Numbered from the stretch's first letter, positions 50,785 to 59,896 are shown. The stretch is 64,000 bases of DNA from Gammaproteobacteria bacterium (GCA_027452045.1 DAIDHH010000141.1:1-64000); one strand, 5' to 3'. Translations and numbers: made by a program. The notes: generated from the sequence alone by a model not told the origin.

Positions 50785-53052
50785 CTAATAGTCTTTGGCA
50801 AGCACCGTGCAGATGCGACTGAGCGCATAGACGTCCCGGGTGTCGGACTGCTCGGCCGGGGAATGCGAGTACTTGGTCGGCCATCCAAGCGCCACGGCGT
50901 TGGCGCCGTACCGCGTGTACACCGCCGAGTCGTTACCGCCTCCGGTCACGCCGTACTGCACCGGAATGTGATGTGCGCGGGCGAGCGCGACCACCCGCGC
51001 GACGTCGGCGGGCGAATCAACGTGCGACAGGTCGACGGCGCGCACCACGAAGCCCTGGCCGAGCGGCTGGTCACCATAGCGCCGGGTCTCGAGCGGAGAC
51101 TGGCTGCTCACGAACATGTCGACCGCGAACACCACATCCGGCTCCCGGCCGAGGCGGGCCACCCGTGCGGCGTAGGCGGCCGCACCCTCGAGTCCGAGCT
51201 CCTCGCGCGTGGCCCAGAGGAACGTCAGCTGCCGGCCGGGAAAGCGTTGCGCAAAATGGGGCCCGAGCGCGCGCACCGTTTCGATCAGGGCCGTGTCTCC
51301 CGCCCGGTCATCGATGCTGCGCACCTCGAAGTGCGATCCGAGGAGCGGGCGATAGACCTTCGGGATGGTGAGGAAGTCTCCCACCTCGATGCCGAGCCGC
51401 TCGGTGGCGCTGCGAGAGCCGGTCCCGACGTAAGCCTCCGCCGACTCGCCGAGCGTCTTCAGCGCCGGCGGCCACTTGAAGCCGGGCTTGTTCCAACCGG
51501 AGGGCAGGCCGAGCGCCGCGCCGATGCTGCGTCCATCGGGCAGATGAACCAGAGCGACGTGGCCCAGGTAGTAGCGGCCATAGAAGCCGCCCAGCTCGCG
51601 AATGACGAGGTCACCGTCGGGCTTGATGGCCGTCACCTGATATCCGATCTCGTCCATGTGCGCGACAAAAAGAATCGTCGGCGCATGGACGCCCGGTACC
51701 GCGTGACCGAGGTGAAGCACCAGGTTGCCGGCTGGATCGACGTGTGCGAGCGAACGCGCCCAGGCCGGCAAGCGGCTGAGGATGGCCTCGCGCGCGCCCT
51801 CCTCGTGCCTGCTCGCCCCATAGGCGGTGGTCATGGTCCGGAGCGTTTTCAGCACGTTTGCATCGGGTGCCCGTGCCTCATCGAACAGCGTCTGGCCGGC
51901 CTCGGATGAGGGCGCACGCGCGGCATCGAACGGATCATGCGCGGCGCTCATCTTCGTGAGCGGCTCCTCGAGGTACTCCTCGATCAATCGCGTCAGATTG
52001 CGCAGATCCGCCCGGGAGAACGTCTCCGCCGGCGTGGCCGGGAAACGCGTGGGCACCCCGAGCAGTGCCATCCGCGCGGGAAGCTGAGGCCTGGGTCCGA
52101 AACCGAGAATGAGGGGCGGCCGGGCCGGGACGGCTTTCGCGAGGATGTGGTGCTCCCGCGCGAGGCTCAGCAACGCATCGGGCAAGGCGTCCGCGCCCGC
52201 CGCGCCCGTGCCGACCAGGACCCCATCACCGGGAAGCGGCACCGCCCCATCCCCTGCCGAGGGCTTTGCATTCACGCGGCCCACGAAAATCATTTCCTCT
52301 GCCGGCACTTCCGTCAGCATCCGCGCGAGGCCCCGCCCCCCCAGCCATTGCTGCGTGACGAATGCAACGGTCGTGGTTCCCCTCAGCCGCGCATCGCCAA
52401 GTCCCTGCGCCGCTTCAAGCAGCGCTTCCCAGCCGAAGCGATCGCCCGCCGAGGCGCCCGCCTCATCGTCGGCCCCGACGGTGATCGGGGGCTGTGCGAG
52501 CGCCACCGGCTCGAGGAGGTCGGCGCCGGCCGCGCGAGCCTCGGCAGCGGAAGTCGCCCCGATATCCACGTGCAGATTCCCCACCGTGCTCATGGAGGGG
52601 GGATTCAGATGATCCGCGGTCAGATGAATGCTGAGTCCCGCGAAGCCGCCGTTCAGCACCCCCTTCGGCGTCAAGACACGTACGGGTTGTGCGAAGCTCA
52701 AAGTATCGAAAACGGCGTTCGGCTCGCGCTGCGGCAGGCGCTGCACGCGCAGATACCCTTTCGAGTCGATGGCACTGACGATGTAGCCGGGCTGATCGAT
52801 GGCCGCGACGATGAGCCGGTGCGGCAGCCCGCTGCCCACCGTCACCCACACATCGGACATATTGTCCGTGCGTGGATGCAGACCCTGCTCCCGCAGCTGC
52901 TGCGCGATGGCGCCCGAGAGCCCTTGCTCGTAGCCGGATACCGCGACGATGCGGCTCAGGGCGGGGAAATCGGGCGCCGCGCCCGCCAGCACGGGCGAGA
53001 CCGCCCCGCCGGCGGCGAGAACCCCGGCAATCATCAGCACACATCGTCTCAT
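50785..53052 (-). CDS. Exported tandem M42-type metallopeptidase with degenerate N-terminal half
   Basis: A 755-residue protein with a signal peptide (CVLMIAGVLAAGGAVSPVLAGA). The C-terminal half (about 400-755) has the M42/M28 dinuclear zinc set: VAHMDEIGY, SIDDRAGDTALIE, ATREELGLEGA, FAVDMFVSS and KYSHSPAE. The N-terminal half (about 30-370) is a second copy where these become VAAIDQPGY, AGDRFGWEALLE and VTQQWLGGRG, so the Glu-Glu pair is Gln-Gln and the His is Ala; it should be inactive. The ATG at 53052 is chosen because GGAGCAG precedes it. It lies 82 bp downstream of the signalling TonB receptor and may process an imported peptide. Confidence 0.88.
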   Translation of the reverse strand: MRRCVLMIAGVLAAGGAVSPVLAGAAPDFPALSRIVAVSGYEQGLSGAIAQQLREQGLHPRTDNMSDVWVTVGSGLPHRLIVAAIDQPGYIVSAIDSKGYLRVQRLPQREPNAVFDTLSFAQPVRVLTPKGVLNGGFAGLSIHLTADHLNPPSMSTVGNLHVDIGATSAAEARAAGADLLEPVALAQPPITVGADDEAGASAGDRFGWEALLEAAQGLGDARLRGTTTVAFVTQQWLGGRGLARMLTEVPAEEMIFVGRVNAKPSAGDGAVPLPGDGVLVGTGAAGADALPDALLSLAREHHILAKAVPARPPLILGFGPRPQLPARMALLGVPTRFPATPAETFSRADLRNLTRLIEEYLEEPLTKMSAAHDPFDAARAPSSEAGQTLFDEARAPDANVLKTLRTMTTAYGASRHEEGAREAILSRLPAWARSLAHVDPAGNLVLHLGHAVPGVHAPTILFVAHMDEIGYQVTAIKPDGDLVIRELGGFYGRYYLGHVALVHLPDGRSIGAALGLPSGWNKPGFKWPPALKTLGESAEAYVGTGSRSATERLGIEVGDFLTIPKVYRPLLGSHFEVRSIDDRAGDTALIETVRALGPHFAQRFPGRQLTFLWATREELGLEGAAAYAARVARLGREPDVVFAVDMFVSSQSPLETRRYGDQPLGQGFVVRAVDLSHVDSPADVARVVALARAHHIPVQYGVTGGGNDSAVYTRYGANAVALGWPTKYSHSPAEQSDTRDVYALSRICTVLAKDY

Positions 53053-53134
53053 GTCTGCTCCAGGCATTCCCACGGGGAAATAGGTCTCCTCGAGCCACTA
53101 GGCGGCGATATCAGCGGCCCGCAGGCGTCCACCG

Positions 53135-56100
53135 TCAATGCAGGTCGTAGCTGATGGTTGCATAGACGTATCGGCCACGCGGATCCCCATAGGAGAGGTC
53201 GTAACCGCCGACGAAGTTGTTCGCGATGGACCCATAGTTCGTATACGGGGGGTTCTGATTGAAGAGGTTGATCACCCCGACCGTGAAGTCGAAGTGCCGC
53301 AGGCCCGTGTAGGAGCCCTGCGTGTTGAGCGTGTCGTAAGCCGAGACGTGCCGCGGCACCCGCGTGACTGTCGATGGGGTGTCGAGATATGGCTCCTGGT
53401 ACTGCTGCGTCACCGAAAGCTCCCATGAGGGCGTGCGATACCCGAGCGTCAGGCTGTGGCGCCAGCGCACGATGACCCCTCCGGCCTCACCGACCTGTGA
53501 CAGACCCTGATTGATCACATCGGTCCAGCTTCCATCGAAGTTCTGAACGGCGAACTTGTAGAAATACGCGCCGTTGCCCCGCACGAAAACCTCCCCCGGA
53601 CCGAGCCGCCAGTCGTAACTCAGGTTGATGTCGAGTCCGCTCAGGTAGGTCTTGAAGAGATTCTGGTTGGTCTGACTGATGGAGACGATGTTGCCCGCCG
53701 CATCGCGAGTGACGAAGCTTGCGAATTCCGATGCCGTCTGGGCGTTCTGCAGGATCACGCTGTACGGCAATCCGCCGGGCACGATCTCATGGCGCAGATA
53801 GATCCAGAAGGAGTCGAGCCCGAGGCGCAGATTGCGCACCGGCTCGAGCACCGTGCCCAGGGTATAGTTGACCGACTTCTCCGGCTTCAGATTGGGATTG
53901 CCGCCGATGAGGGTCGTGAACTGCTCGCTGCAGGCGGGATTGTTCGGATTGAATACCGGGCACTGGATGGGATCGCGCGTCCCGTTCGAGGTGACGTTGA
54001 AAGTCTGGGGCGCGTAGAGATCGGGGAGCGAGGGCGCGCGGAATCCCGTCCCCGCCGAGCCGCGCAGCTGCAGCCACCGCAGCGGCCGCCAATGCAGCCA
54101 GAGTTGGGGATTGACCGTACTGCCAACGCCTTGGTAGTGATCCCAGCGCACCGCCACGTCCGCCTGCAGCGAGCGCAGCAGGTAGCCGTTCAATTCGAAG
54201 TAGGCGGCCTGCGCGGTCCGCGAGGAGGACTCCGGGAGCGAATTGCCGCCGAGCCCGCCGACGTTGCCCTGCTGCAGGACGAGCGCAGGCGAATAGTCGT
54301 AGGTTTCGCGCCGCAGCTCAGCGCCCACCGCGAGCCGCAGCGGTCCGGCCGGCAGCTGCGCGATCCTGCGCGTGGCGCTGGCATCGAGGCTCGAGAGCGA
54401 GGTCTTGGACGAGTAGTCCTGGCCGACGAACTGGTCGGCCTGGGCCTGCGCGAGCGCGCTCGCATCCTGCGTCGGGCCGAAGGGATTGATGACGCCGGAG
54501 TCGAGCAGCGGCATGATCTTCGAATAAAGCGGCCAGCCGCTCTCGAGGTTGTCGTAGAGCGCCACCTGGCCGTAAAGGAGCGAGGCATTGTAATGCCACC
54601 CGAGGGAATGGCCCTTGACGCCGCCCACCACACGCGTCGTATTCGTCGTGTCGAGCGTCTGGCGGATGCCGTTCGCGAAATCGCGATAAATGAGGTTCAG
54701 GGGCTGTCCGGCAAGCCCATGCTGAGCCGCCCACGCCGTCGGATAATAGGGACTGGTGGGCGGCAGCAGGAATGCGCCCTGCCCCGGCTTGGCGTTCGGA
54801 TTGCTGTATCCGGGATACTGCGTCGCGAGCAGGTTCGCGAGGTAGGCAATGTAGGGATTGCCGGGCAGGAGGGGATTCAGGAACGCGAGCGGCACCGGCT
54901 GCGTATAGGTCGTCTGCCTCACCTGCGAGAAGAGCGCATTGCCGTAGAGCCGGCTCGATGCCGTCAGCTGGTAGGTGCCGTTGAGGAAGGCGCTGTACCT
55001 CGAGCGCTTGGGCTGCAGGGAATCATAGGGCGAGTTGTCGAAGCGGCATTGCGTCGGGTAATTCTGGTCGTTGATCGAAGTCGGCGCACAGTTGCCCACC
55101 TCGGGGTTGTACACGCCGCCGTGGGCGAGCACCGCGTTCGGGGGAATCAGCACATTCGCCGGGAAGGCGAAGAAGGAGGTCACATCGTTGCCGTAGCCGG
55201 GACTGTAGCGGGTGGCATACGGGCGCGAGGCGCCCATGATGGGAGCCTTGTGGTCGTACTCGAGGCCGATGCCGATGTTGTAGTGGTCCTGCTCGAGGGA
55301 TCCCAAGCCGGCATAGAGCGACAGGTTCTCCGAGGTCCCGCCTCCCGATCGGGTCGGCGTGCCCACCGTCGCGCTCGTGTCAAGACCCTGGAAATCCGAC
55401 TTCAGGATGAAATTGACGACTCCCGCGATGGCATCGCTGCCATAGACCGCGGAAGCGCCGTTCTCCAGCACCTCGACCCGCTGCACCGCCGCGAGTGGAA
55501 TGGCGCCAACATCGACCGAGTCGCCCGTCGTGCTGACGGGCGTGCGCAGGCCATTGATGAGCACGAGCGTGCGGGCGGCGCCCAGGCCGTGCAGTGAGAT
55601 CGTTTCGACCCCTCCGGATGTGAAACCCGTCGCCTGCGCCGTGGTGGTGCTGCCCACGCTGCTCGTCGCGCTCACCTGTTCGAGCAGCTGCGGAACGCTG
55701 GTCGCTCCCGAGAGGCGGATCGCCCGTCGGCTCAAGATCTGCACGGGCAACGCGTTCAGCGCGTTGACTCCCCTGATGCGACTACCGGTCACCACCACTT
55801 CCTCGAGCGCGGTGGGAGCGGCGCTGCTGGGGGTGGCGTTGGGGCCCGTGGTGCCGGCACCAACCGCCTGTGGAGCCGGATCGCCTTGCGAGGCGCCCGT
55901 GGGACGCTCGGCGGGCTGCGGATCCGCCGCTTGCGGCACCTCCCCTGCCCGGCCGGGTCGCCGTGGAGAATCGGCCGGCGGGTCATCGGTCATCGCCTGA
56001 GCCCGGGCGATCGGCAGTACGGTGATGGTATGCAGATCGACGTACCGGAACGTCAGGCCGGTGCCGGCCAGCGCGTGCTCGAGAGCCTCCGCCAACGTGA

Positions 56101-56317
56101 AGCTGCCCGTCACGCCGCGGGTGCGAAGCGCGGCGATATCCTTCGACGGATAGACGATCTGAAAGCCGAACTGTTGCGCGAGGCTGCGCAGCGCCGGTCC
56201 GAGCGCCTCCGGTGGGATATTGGTCCGTACCCGATCGTTCGTGGAGTGCGCCGCGGCGGCGCCCGAGACCCCAATCAATGCCAGACCCACTGCGGCGGCG
56301 ATGGCGGTGGCTCGCAT
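53135..56317 (-). CDS. TonB-dependent receptor with STN signalling domain
   Basis: A 1060-residue receptor. After the signal (AIAAAVGLALIGVSGAAAA) comes an STN domain (IPPEALGPALRSLAQQFGFQIVY..VTGSFTLAEALEHALAGTGLTFRY, about 30-105), a Pro/Ala-rich linker, a TonB box (EEVVVTGSR), a plug (VEVLENGASAVYGSDAIAGVVNF) and a barrel ending YVYATISYDLH. The STN domain is what passes the ligand signal to a FecR protein, and fecI- and fecR-like genes lie just upstream, forming a trans-envelope signalling set. The ligand is unknown; the peptidase downstream suggests a peptide. Confidence 0.93.
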   Translation of the reverse strand: MRATAIAAAVGLALIGVSGAAAAHSTNDRVRTNIPPEALGPALRSLAQQFGFQIVYPSKDIAALRTRGVTGSFTLAEALEHALAGTGLTFRYVDLHTITVLPIARAQAMTDDPPADSPRRPGRAGEVPQAADPQPAERPTGASQGDPAPQAVGAGTTGPNATPSSAAPTALEEVVVTGSRIRGVNALNALPVQILSRRAIRLSGATSVPQLLEQVSATSSVGSTTTAQATGFTSGGVETISLHGLGAARTLVLINGLRTPVSTTGDSVDVGAIPLAAVQRVEVLENGASAVYGSDAIAGVVNFILKSDFQGLDTSATVGTPTRSGGGTSENLSLYAGLGSLEQDHYNIGIGLEYDHKAPIMGASRPYATRYSPGYGNDVTSFFAFPANVLIPPNAVLAHGGVYNPEVGNCAPTSINDQNYPTQCRFDNSPYDSLQPKRSRYSAFLNGTYQLTASSRLYGNALFSQVRQTTYTQPVPLAFLNPLLPGNPYIAYLANLLATQYPGYSNPNAKPGQGAFLLPPTSPYYPTAWAAQHGLAGQPLNLIYRDFANGIRQTLDTTNTTRVVGGVKGHSLGWHYNASLLYGQVALYDNLESGWPLYSKIMPLLDSGVINPFGPTQDASALAQAQADQFVGQDYSSKTSLSSLDASATRRIAQLPAGPLRLAVGAELRRETYDYSPALVLQQGNVGGLGGNSLPESSSRTAQAAYFELNGYLLRSLQADVAVRWDHYQGVGSTVNPQLWLHWRPLRWLQLRGSAGTGFRAPSLPDLYAPQTFNVTSNGTRDPIQCPVFNPNNPACSEQFTTLIGGNPNLKPEKSVNYTLGTVLEPVRNLRLGLDSFWIYLRHEIVPGGLPYSVILQNAQTASEFASFVTRDAAGNIVSISQTNQNLFKTYLSGLDINLSYDWRLGPGEVFVRGNGAYFYKFAVQNFDGSWTDVINQGLSQVGEAGGVIVRWRHSLTLGYRTPSWELSVTQQYQEPYLDTPSTVTRVPRHVSAYDTLNTQGSYTGLRHFDFTVGVINLFNQNPPYTNYGSIANNFVGGYDLSYGDPRGRYVYATISYDLH

Positions 56318-56390
56318 GACTCTTCCCCCGGTTGGTTTTAATGATGCACTCGCCGGCATCGGTTCGCGGCAGGCCGCGTCGGCCGGCGAT

Positions 56391-56426
56391 GGGTATAAAG
56401 AGCGCTCGAAGCGCTGCTTTATACCC
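56391..56426 (-). promoter_or_regulatory. Large palindrome upstream of the signalling receptor gene
   Basis: Ten-bp perfect outer arms (GGGTATAAAG / CTTTATACCC) enclose an inner AGCGCT/AGCGCT stem with a CGA loop and one bulged G. It lies 73 bp before the receptor start. The element GGGTATAAA also occurs on the minus strand upstream of the sigma gene (58142-58150), so it could be part of a shared promoter. As RNA it would also be an attenuator between fecR and the receptor. Confidence 0.55.
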
Positions 56427-56453
56427 CCCGCCTCCCTGGCTCATTCATCCGGA

Positions 56454-57533
56454 CTACTGTCGGGAGATGAAGACATCCTCCGCGGTCTCCGTCACCTTGA
56501 CGCCGGGATACTGCTGAAGAAATGCGATCAGCGATTTCGGATTCGTGGAGGAAAACACGCCGTCGATCTTGAAGTCCTCGAGCGATGGCGAGGCGATCAC
56601 CAGCGGTCGGGTGTTGTACCGATTGAATTCCTGGACCACATCGCGCAGATCCGTCGCGGTAAAGATGAGCTCGTGGTGAGTCCAGGCGATGGCGTCGGTC
56701 ACATTGGTGCGTACGGGCCGCATGTGCCGTGCCGGAGTAACCGTGAGCTGCTCCCCGGCGCTCAGGTAGACCGTGCGAAGCCGCGGTACGGCGTAATGGA
56801 AAGGCGGCCGCGACCGGTGTGATACGGGCACCGGGCGGGGTTGTTGCGCGACGGCAACCTTGCCCTGGATCACCGTCACGATCGTTTTGGCCTCGAGCTG
56901 GTTGACGTCGAATTGCGTCCCGACGGCGCGCACCACGGCTCCGCGGCTGCGCACGATGAAGGGCCGATCCGGCTCATACGTATCCACAAACAAGGCCTGG
57001 CCCCGCAGCAGGTCGATCTCGCGCCGGGTCCTCGTGTAGCGCACGATGATGCGCGACTGCGCGTTCAGGTGAACGATCGACCCATCGGCGAGCCTGATGA
57101 GCCGTTTCTGACCGATTCCCGTGGAATAGACGGGACCGGCGCCGCCGAGCATCCAGGCCGCAACGACTGCAACGGCGATCAGGGCGAGCGTGCCGGCGAC
57201 GATCGCCGCGCGGGCGGGCGCAAGTCGCCATGGGCCGCCACCGCGGCGCGTGCTGGCCCTGCCCGAGGCGGCAACGCCCGGATGCACGAGGAGGTTGTCC
57301 GACTCGTCCGCCTCGGCAATGAGCTTCGCCCGCGGAAAGCGCGCGCTGACATCGAGCGTCCCGGTCCAGTTCCAACTCGAGGCGACATCGAGGTACGCCG
57401 CCATGTGTGCTGGAGCCTGCTGCAGCCAGCCGTAGAAGGCGCGCCGCATCTGCTCATCGGCCGAGGCCGAGCGAAATTCAACGAACCACTCGCAGGCTCT
57501 TGCGTACACCTCGGGAGAATACCGTTTGCCCAT
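56454..57533 (-). CDS. FecR-type anti-sigma factor
   Basis: About 359 residues. The N-terminal DUF4880-like region (YARACEWFVEFRSA..FYGWLQQAPAHMAAYLDV) is cytoplasmic, one membrane helix is AIVAGTLALIAVAVVAAWML (about 110-130), and the periplasmic FecR domain follows (YSTGIGQKRLIRLADGSIVHLNAQSRIIVRY). A C-terminal STN-like region (FTATDLRDVVQEFNRYN) follows. It should hold the sigma factor until the receptor STN domain signals. ATG 57533 and GTG 57545 are both possible starts. Confidence 0.92.
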   Translation of the reverse strand: MGKRYSPEVYARACEWFVEFRSASADEQMRRAFYGWLQQAPAHMAAYLDVASSWNWTGTLDVSARFPRAKLIAEADESDNLLVHPGVAASGRASTRRGGGPWRLAPARAAIVAGTLALIAVAVVAAWMLGGAGPVYSTGIGQKRLIRLADGSIVHLNAQSRIIVRYTRTRREIDLLRGQALFVDTYEPDRPFIVRSRGAVVRAVGTQFDVNQLEAKTIVTVIQGKVAVAQQPRPVPVSHRSRPPFHYAVPRLRTVYLSAGEQLTVTPARHMRPVRTNVTDAIAWTHHELIFTATDLRDVVQEFNRYNTRPLVIASPSLEDFKIDGVFSSTNPKSLIAFLQQYPGVKVTETAEDVFISRQ

Positions 57534-57552
57534 CTGAGGTCTCACAGCTCCC

Positions 57553-58080
57553 CTACTCCGTGTCCAGGTCCGTGTCCAGGTGCCGGTGTATCTGCTGCAG
57601 CGCCTTCGCGAGGTACTTCTTGGCCATCGGGAAGGACACCCGCAGCTCGCGGCTGATTTCCTTCAATGTCATGCCGTATTGGCGGTGCAGCAGGAACGTC
57701 GCACGCACCTTGGGCGACATTCCCTCGAGGGCGCGCGTGAGCGCCTCCAGGCACTGCTCACGGTGGACCTGCAGGAGCGGATCCGCATCGGGCGAAGCCG
57801 GCAGTTGCGCGAGAAGCTCCTCGGCGCGCTCGGCAGGGCCCATGGCGGAATCCTGCATCGCGTGCTGCTGAGCGACGTGCAGGGCGACCGTGAACAGGTA
57901 GGCCTCGGGGGAGCGGATGGCATCCCGGTCCGGGATCCGCAGCATGCGCAGGAAAACCTCCTGGGTGAGATCGGGAATGTCCGCGGCATTTCGCACCCGG
58001 AACGAGAAGAAACGCCGCAGCTTCCCGGTTTGCGAGTGGGCGAGCGCGGCGGCGAGGCTGGTCGGCTTGTCGGGCGGCAC
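57553..58080 (-). CDS. FecI-type ECF sigma factor
   Basis: A 175-residue sigma factor, GTG start. Region 2 is IPDLTQEVFLRMLRIPDRDAIRSPEAYLFTVALHVAQQHA, as in iron-type ECF factors; region 4 is ATFLLHRQYGMTLKEISRELRVSFPMAKKYLAKALQQIHRHL. It leads the minus-strand block sigma, fecR, receptor, peptidase. The fecR gene starts about 8-20 bp after its stop. Confidence 0.93.
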   Translation of the reverse strand: MPPDKPTSLAAALAHSQTGKLRRFFSFRVRNAADIPDLTQEVFLRMLRIPDRDAIRSPEAYLFTVALHVAQQHAMQDSAMGPAERAEELLAQLPASPDADPLLQVHREQCLEALTRALEGMSPKVRATFLLHRQYGMTLKEISRELRVSFPMAKKYLAKALQQIHRHLDTDLDTE

Positions 58081-58358
58081 GGTGGAGCGGGCGCGGAACC
58101 TTGGAATACCTGAGGGATTAAGATCGCTGGCCGCGGCGATTTATACCCTCTCGGATCACCGGCGAGTCAATGCTCGTCGGTGACCGTACTTGGGTCGCAT
58201 CTGCCCAATCCGTTGCGCCACACAAATTGTTATTGTCTTATCAATTGCTTATAGACTGTTTCGGATAAATTACTTCAAATTTGGACGCTGCGCCTCATGG
58301 ATCACGAGGTGATGCCTCAGGTGCCTCTCCAGTTGGTCGATGAAGGGCGGCTGACCCT
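58081..58358 (-). promoter_or_regulatory. AT-rich upstream region of the sigma operon
   Basis: On the minus strand TTGACT (about 58165-58170) and TATAAA (about 58141-58146) stand 18-19 bp apart, a possible sigma-70 promoter just ahead of the sigma gene. The same TATAAA is within the GGGTATAAA element repeated upstream of the receptor gene. Around 58220-58280 the DNA becomes unusually AT-rich (TTGTTATTGTCTTATCAATT) for this genome, which may mark old transfer or a deletion junction. Confidence 0.4.
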
Positions 58359-58460
58359 TTATGATCTTGCGCACGGACCTCCGGGGTGCACCAGCAGCAC
58401 TTCGAGCGCTCCGGCGGCTTCCCGGAACATGAGCAGCCCCGCGCTCTGTTTTCCTGCCAT
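58359..58460 (-). pseudogene. Truncated NUDIX hydrolase remnant
   Basis: A 33-codon frame reads MAGKQSAGLLMFREAAGALEV and LLVHPGGP, the exact opening of NUDIX pyrophosphohydrolases of the 'SAGLLMYR..LEVLLVHPGGP' type, then stops (CARS*). The NUDIX box and everything after are missing. In another frame the following sequence reads VRKIIKGQPPFIDQLERHL... to a stop near 58268, which may be the tail of a different gene joined by a deletion. Confidence 0.7.
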
Positions 58461-58571
58461 CACTTGCTCGGATCGCAGCACCCCGTAGGTCGCTTGAGGC
58501 GCGAGCGCCACCACCTCACCCGGGACTCCCGGGCAGGTTCCCGCGACCTGCGCTCTCTCGGGAGACCTCCG

Positions 58572-59675
58572 TCAGGCGAGCGCGCGAAACAGCGCCGGAT
58601 CGGCCGCGCCGGAGACGGCGATCTCGGCCATGAGGCCCTTGCGCGCGACGCGCGACAGCGCGTGATCGACCAGCTTGATCGTCTCACCCGCCGGCAGCTC
58701 CATGTCACCGACGAAACAGCTCCCTGGAGCGACCGGCTGGGTCTGCACATAGCCGAGCGGGGAATTGGCGAGCGCGCCCTGCGGCCAGCATCGCTTCCAG
58801 ACGTTGCCGACGGGATGGAAGCTCGAGGTGAGGTTCGGCCCCCCGTTCACCATGAAGACTCGCACCGTCTCGCCGGCATTCGCCTGCATCGCCCCCAGTG
58901 CCCCGGCGGTGAGTCCCTCCGCCCTGCCGTTGAAGAGCACGAAGTTCGGGTCTTCGCGGGTCATGGCTGCGAAATCAAAGTGCAAGAGGCCGCTCGAGCC
59001 GAAGGGCTCGCGGGTGTAGAGCTCGTGCTGCCCGATGTAGAACTCCCGATCGACCGCCGGCAGACCCTCGTAGGGCTCGACCAGGATCATGCCAAACATT
59101 CCGCGGCTGATGTGCTCGTCCATGCCCATGACCGCGCAGTGGTAGATGAAGGCGCCCGGATAGATGCACTTGAAGAACTCCCGGCGCGTGCCGCCGGGGG
59201 GCACCATGGTCGCGATGGCGCCCCCTCCGCTCCCGTATACCGCATGAATGTCGAGACAATGCGGTCTCTCGTTGCTCGCGGCGCTGCTCACCGTGAGGGT
59301 GACCGTATCGCCCTGGCGCACCCGGATCATGGGCGCGGGAATTTGCCCGCCCCAGGTCATGAAGAGGAACTCGCAGCCGTCCGCGAGGCCGGCGCGCAGT
59401 TCCCGCGCCTCGAGCGCGATGTCGTGATGGATCGCGTGCGAGCGATGGATGGGCGGCGGCAGGCGGGTTGGATCGGCCGCCACCGTATGTACGGTGGCGA
59501 TCGATGTGAGGCCGGACATCCCGGAGGACTGCGCCCCCGACTGCGCGGCGCGCGCGCCGCGATCGGCCGCGCCGGCGAGTCCCGTGAAAAGCGCCACGGT
59601 CCCGGCATTGCCGAGAAACCTCCGGCGCGATGTGTCGACTGCAGATTCGACCTTGCCGCTCGTCATCGTATTCAC
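58572..59675 (-). CDS. nirK: Copper-containing nitrite reductase, Tat-exported
   Basis: A 367-residue two-cupredoxin protein. A twin-arginine signal (TSRRRFLGNAGTVALFTGLAGA) directs folded export. Copper ligands read in order: type 1 and 2 sites in PHCLDIHAV, then FIYHCAVMGMDEHISRGMFGMIL (His-Cys, His and Met), and the later His in SSFHPVGNV; Asp in CLDIH is the catalytic Asp position. It reduces nitrite to nitric oxide in the periplasm. GTG at 59675 has GAGGAG at good spacing, better than the ATG at 59666. No nor, nar or nos gene is in the window. The gene stands alone, divergent from the stress-protein gene. Confidence 0.9.
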   Translation of the reverse strand: MNTMTSGKVESAVDTSRRRFLGNAGTVALFTGLAGAADRGARAAQSGAQSSGMSGLTSIATVHTVAADPTRLPPPIHRSHAIHHDIALEARELRAGLADGCEFLFMTWGGQIPAPMIRVRQGDTVTLTVSSAASNERPHCLDIHAVYGSGGGAIATMVPPGGTRREFFKCIYPGAFIYHCAVMGMDEHISRGMFGMILVEPYEGLPAVDREFYIGQHELYTREPFGSSGLLHFDFAAMTREDPNFVLFNGRAEGLTAGALGAMQANAGETVRVFMVNGGPNLTSSFHPVGNVWKRCWPQGALANSPLGYVQTQPVAPGSCFVGDMELPAGETIKLVDHALSRVARKGLMAEIAVSGAADPALFRALA

Positions 59676-59692
59676 GCTAGCACTCTCCTCGC

Positions 59693-59734
59693 GGCGTCAC
59701 GTCCGTGACGCCAGAGCTTTATCGCATTGCGATA
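59693..59734 (-). promoter_or_regulatory. Two palindromes in the nirK promoter region
   Basis: Two perfect inverted repeats lie upstream of the nirK start. GGCGTCACG-tc-CGTGACGCC (59693-59712) sits right before the ribosome binding site and could be an operator or a leader hairpin. TATCGCA-t-TGCGATA (59720-59734) is the size of an operator for a small dimeric repressor such as an Rrf2/NsrR-type protein. I cannot name the regulator. Confidence 0.6.
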
Positions 59735-59896
59735 TGAGTGTCGGGTCGCAGCGCGCAGGAGGGAATACGCATTAATGCGGAGCCCGCCGGTACGGGTTCA
59801 CCTCCGCGGCACCCCGGCCGTGCGCGGCTTCGACCTTGCGCCCCGCGCTCGCGCTCCGTAGTGTAGGGACATCAGGCGAACGCATGGGAGAGTTGC

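Noticed and set aside
49360-51909. 849-residue plus-strand ORF
   Set aside because: Antisense shadow of the ThDP enzyme and M42 peptidase, both of which have complete catalytic motifs.
53789-55597. 602-residue plus-strand ORF
   Set aside because: Antisense shadow of the signalling TonB receptor; Arg/Ala-rich translation without domains.
58495-58560. Adjacent hairpins (CCCGGGA/TCCCGGG and GCAGGT/ACCTGC) after nirK as a terminator
   Set aside because: They lie downstream of nirK on the minus strand but have no T-run; may assist termination, but not strong enough to list as a feature.
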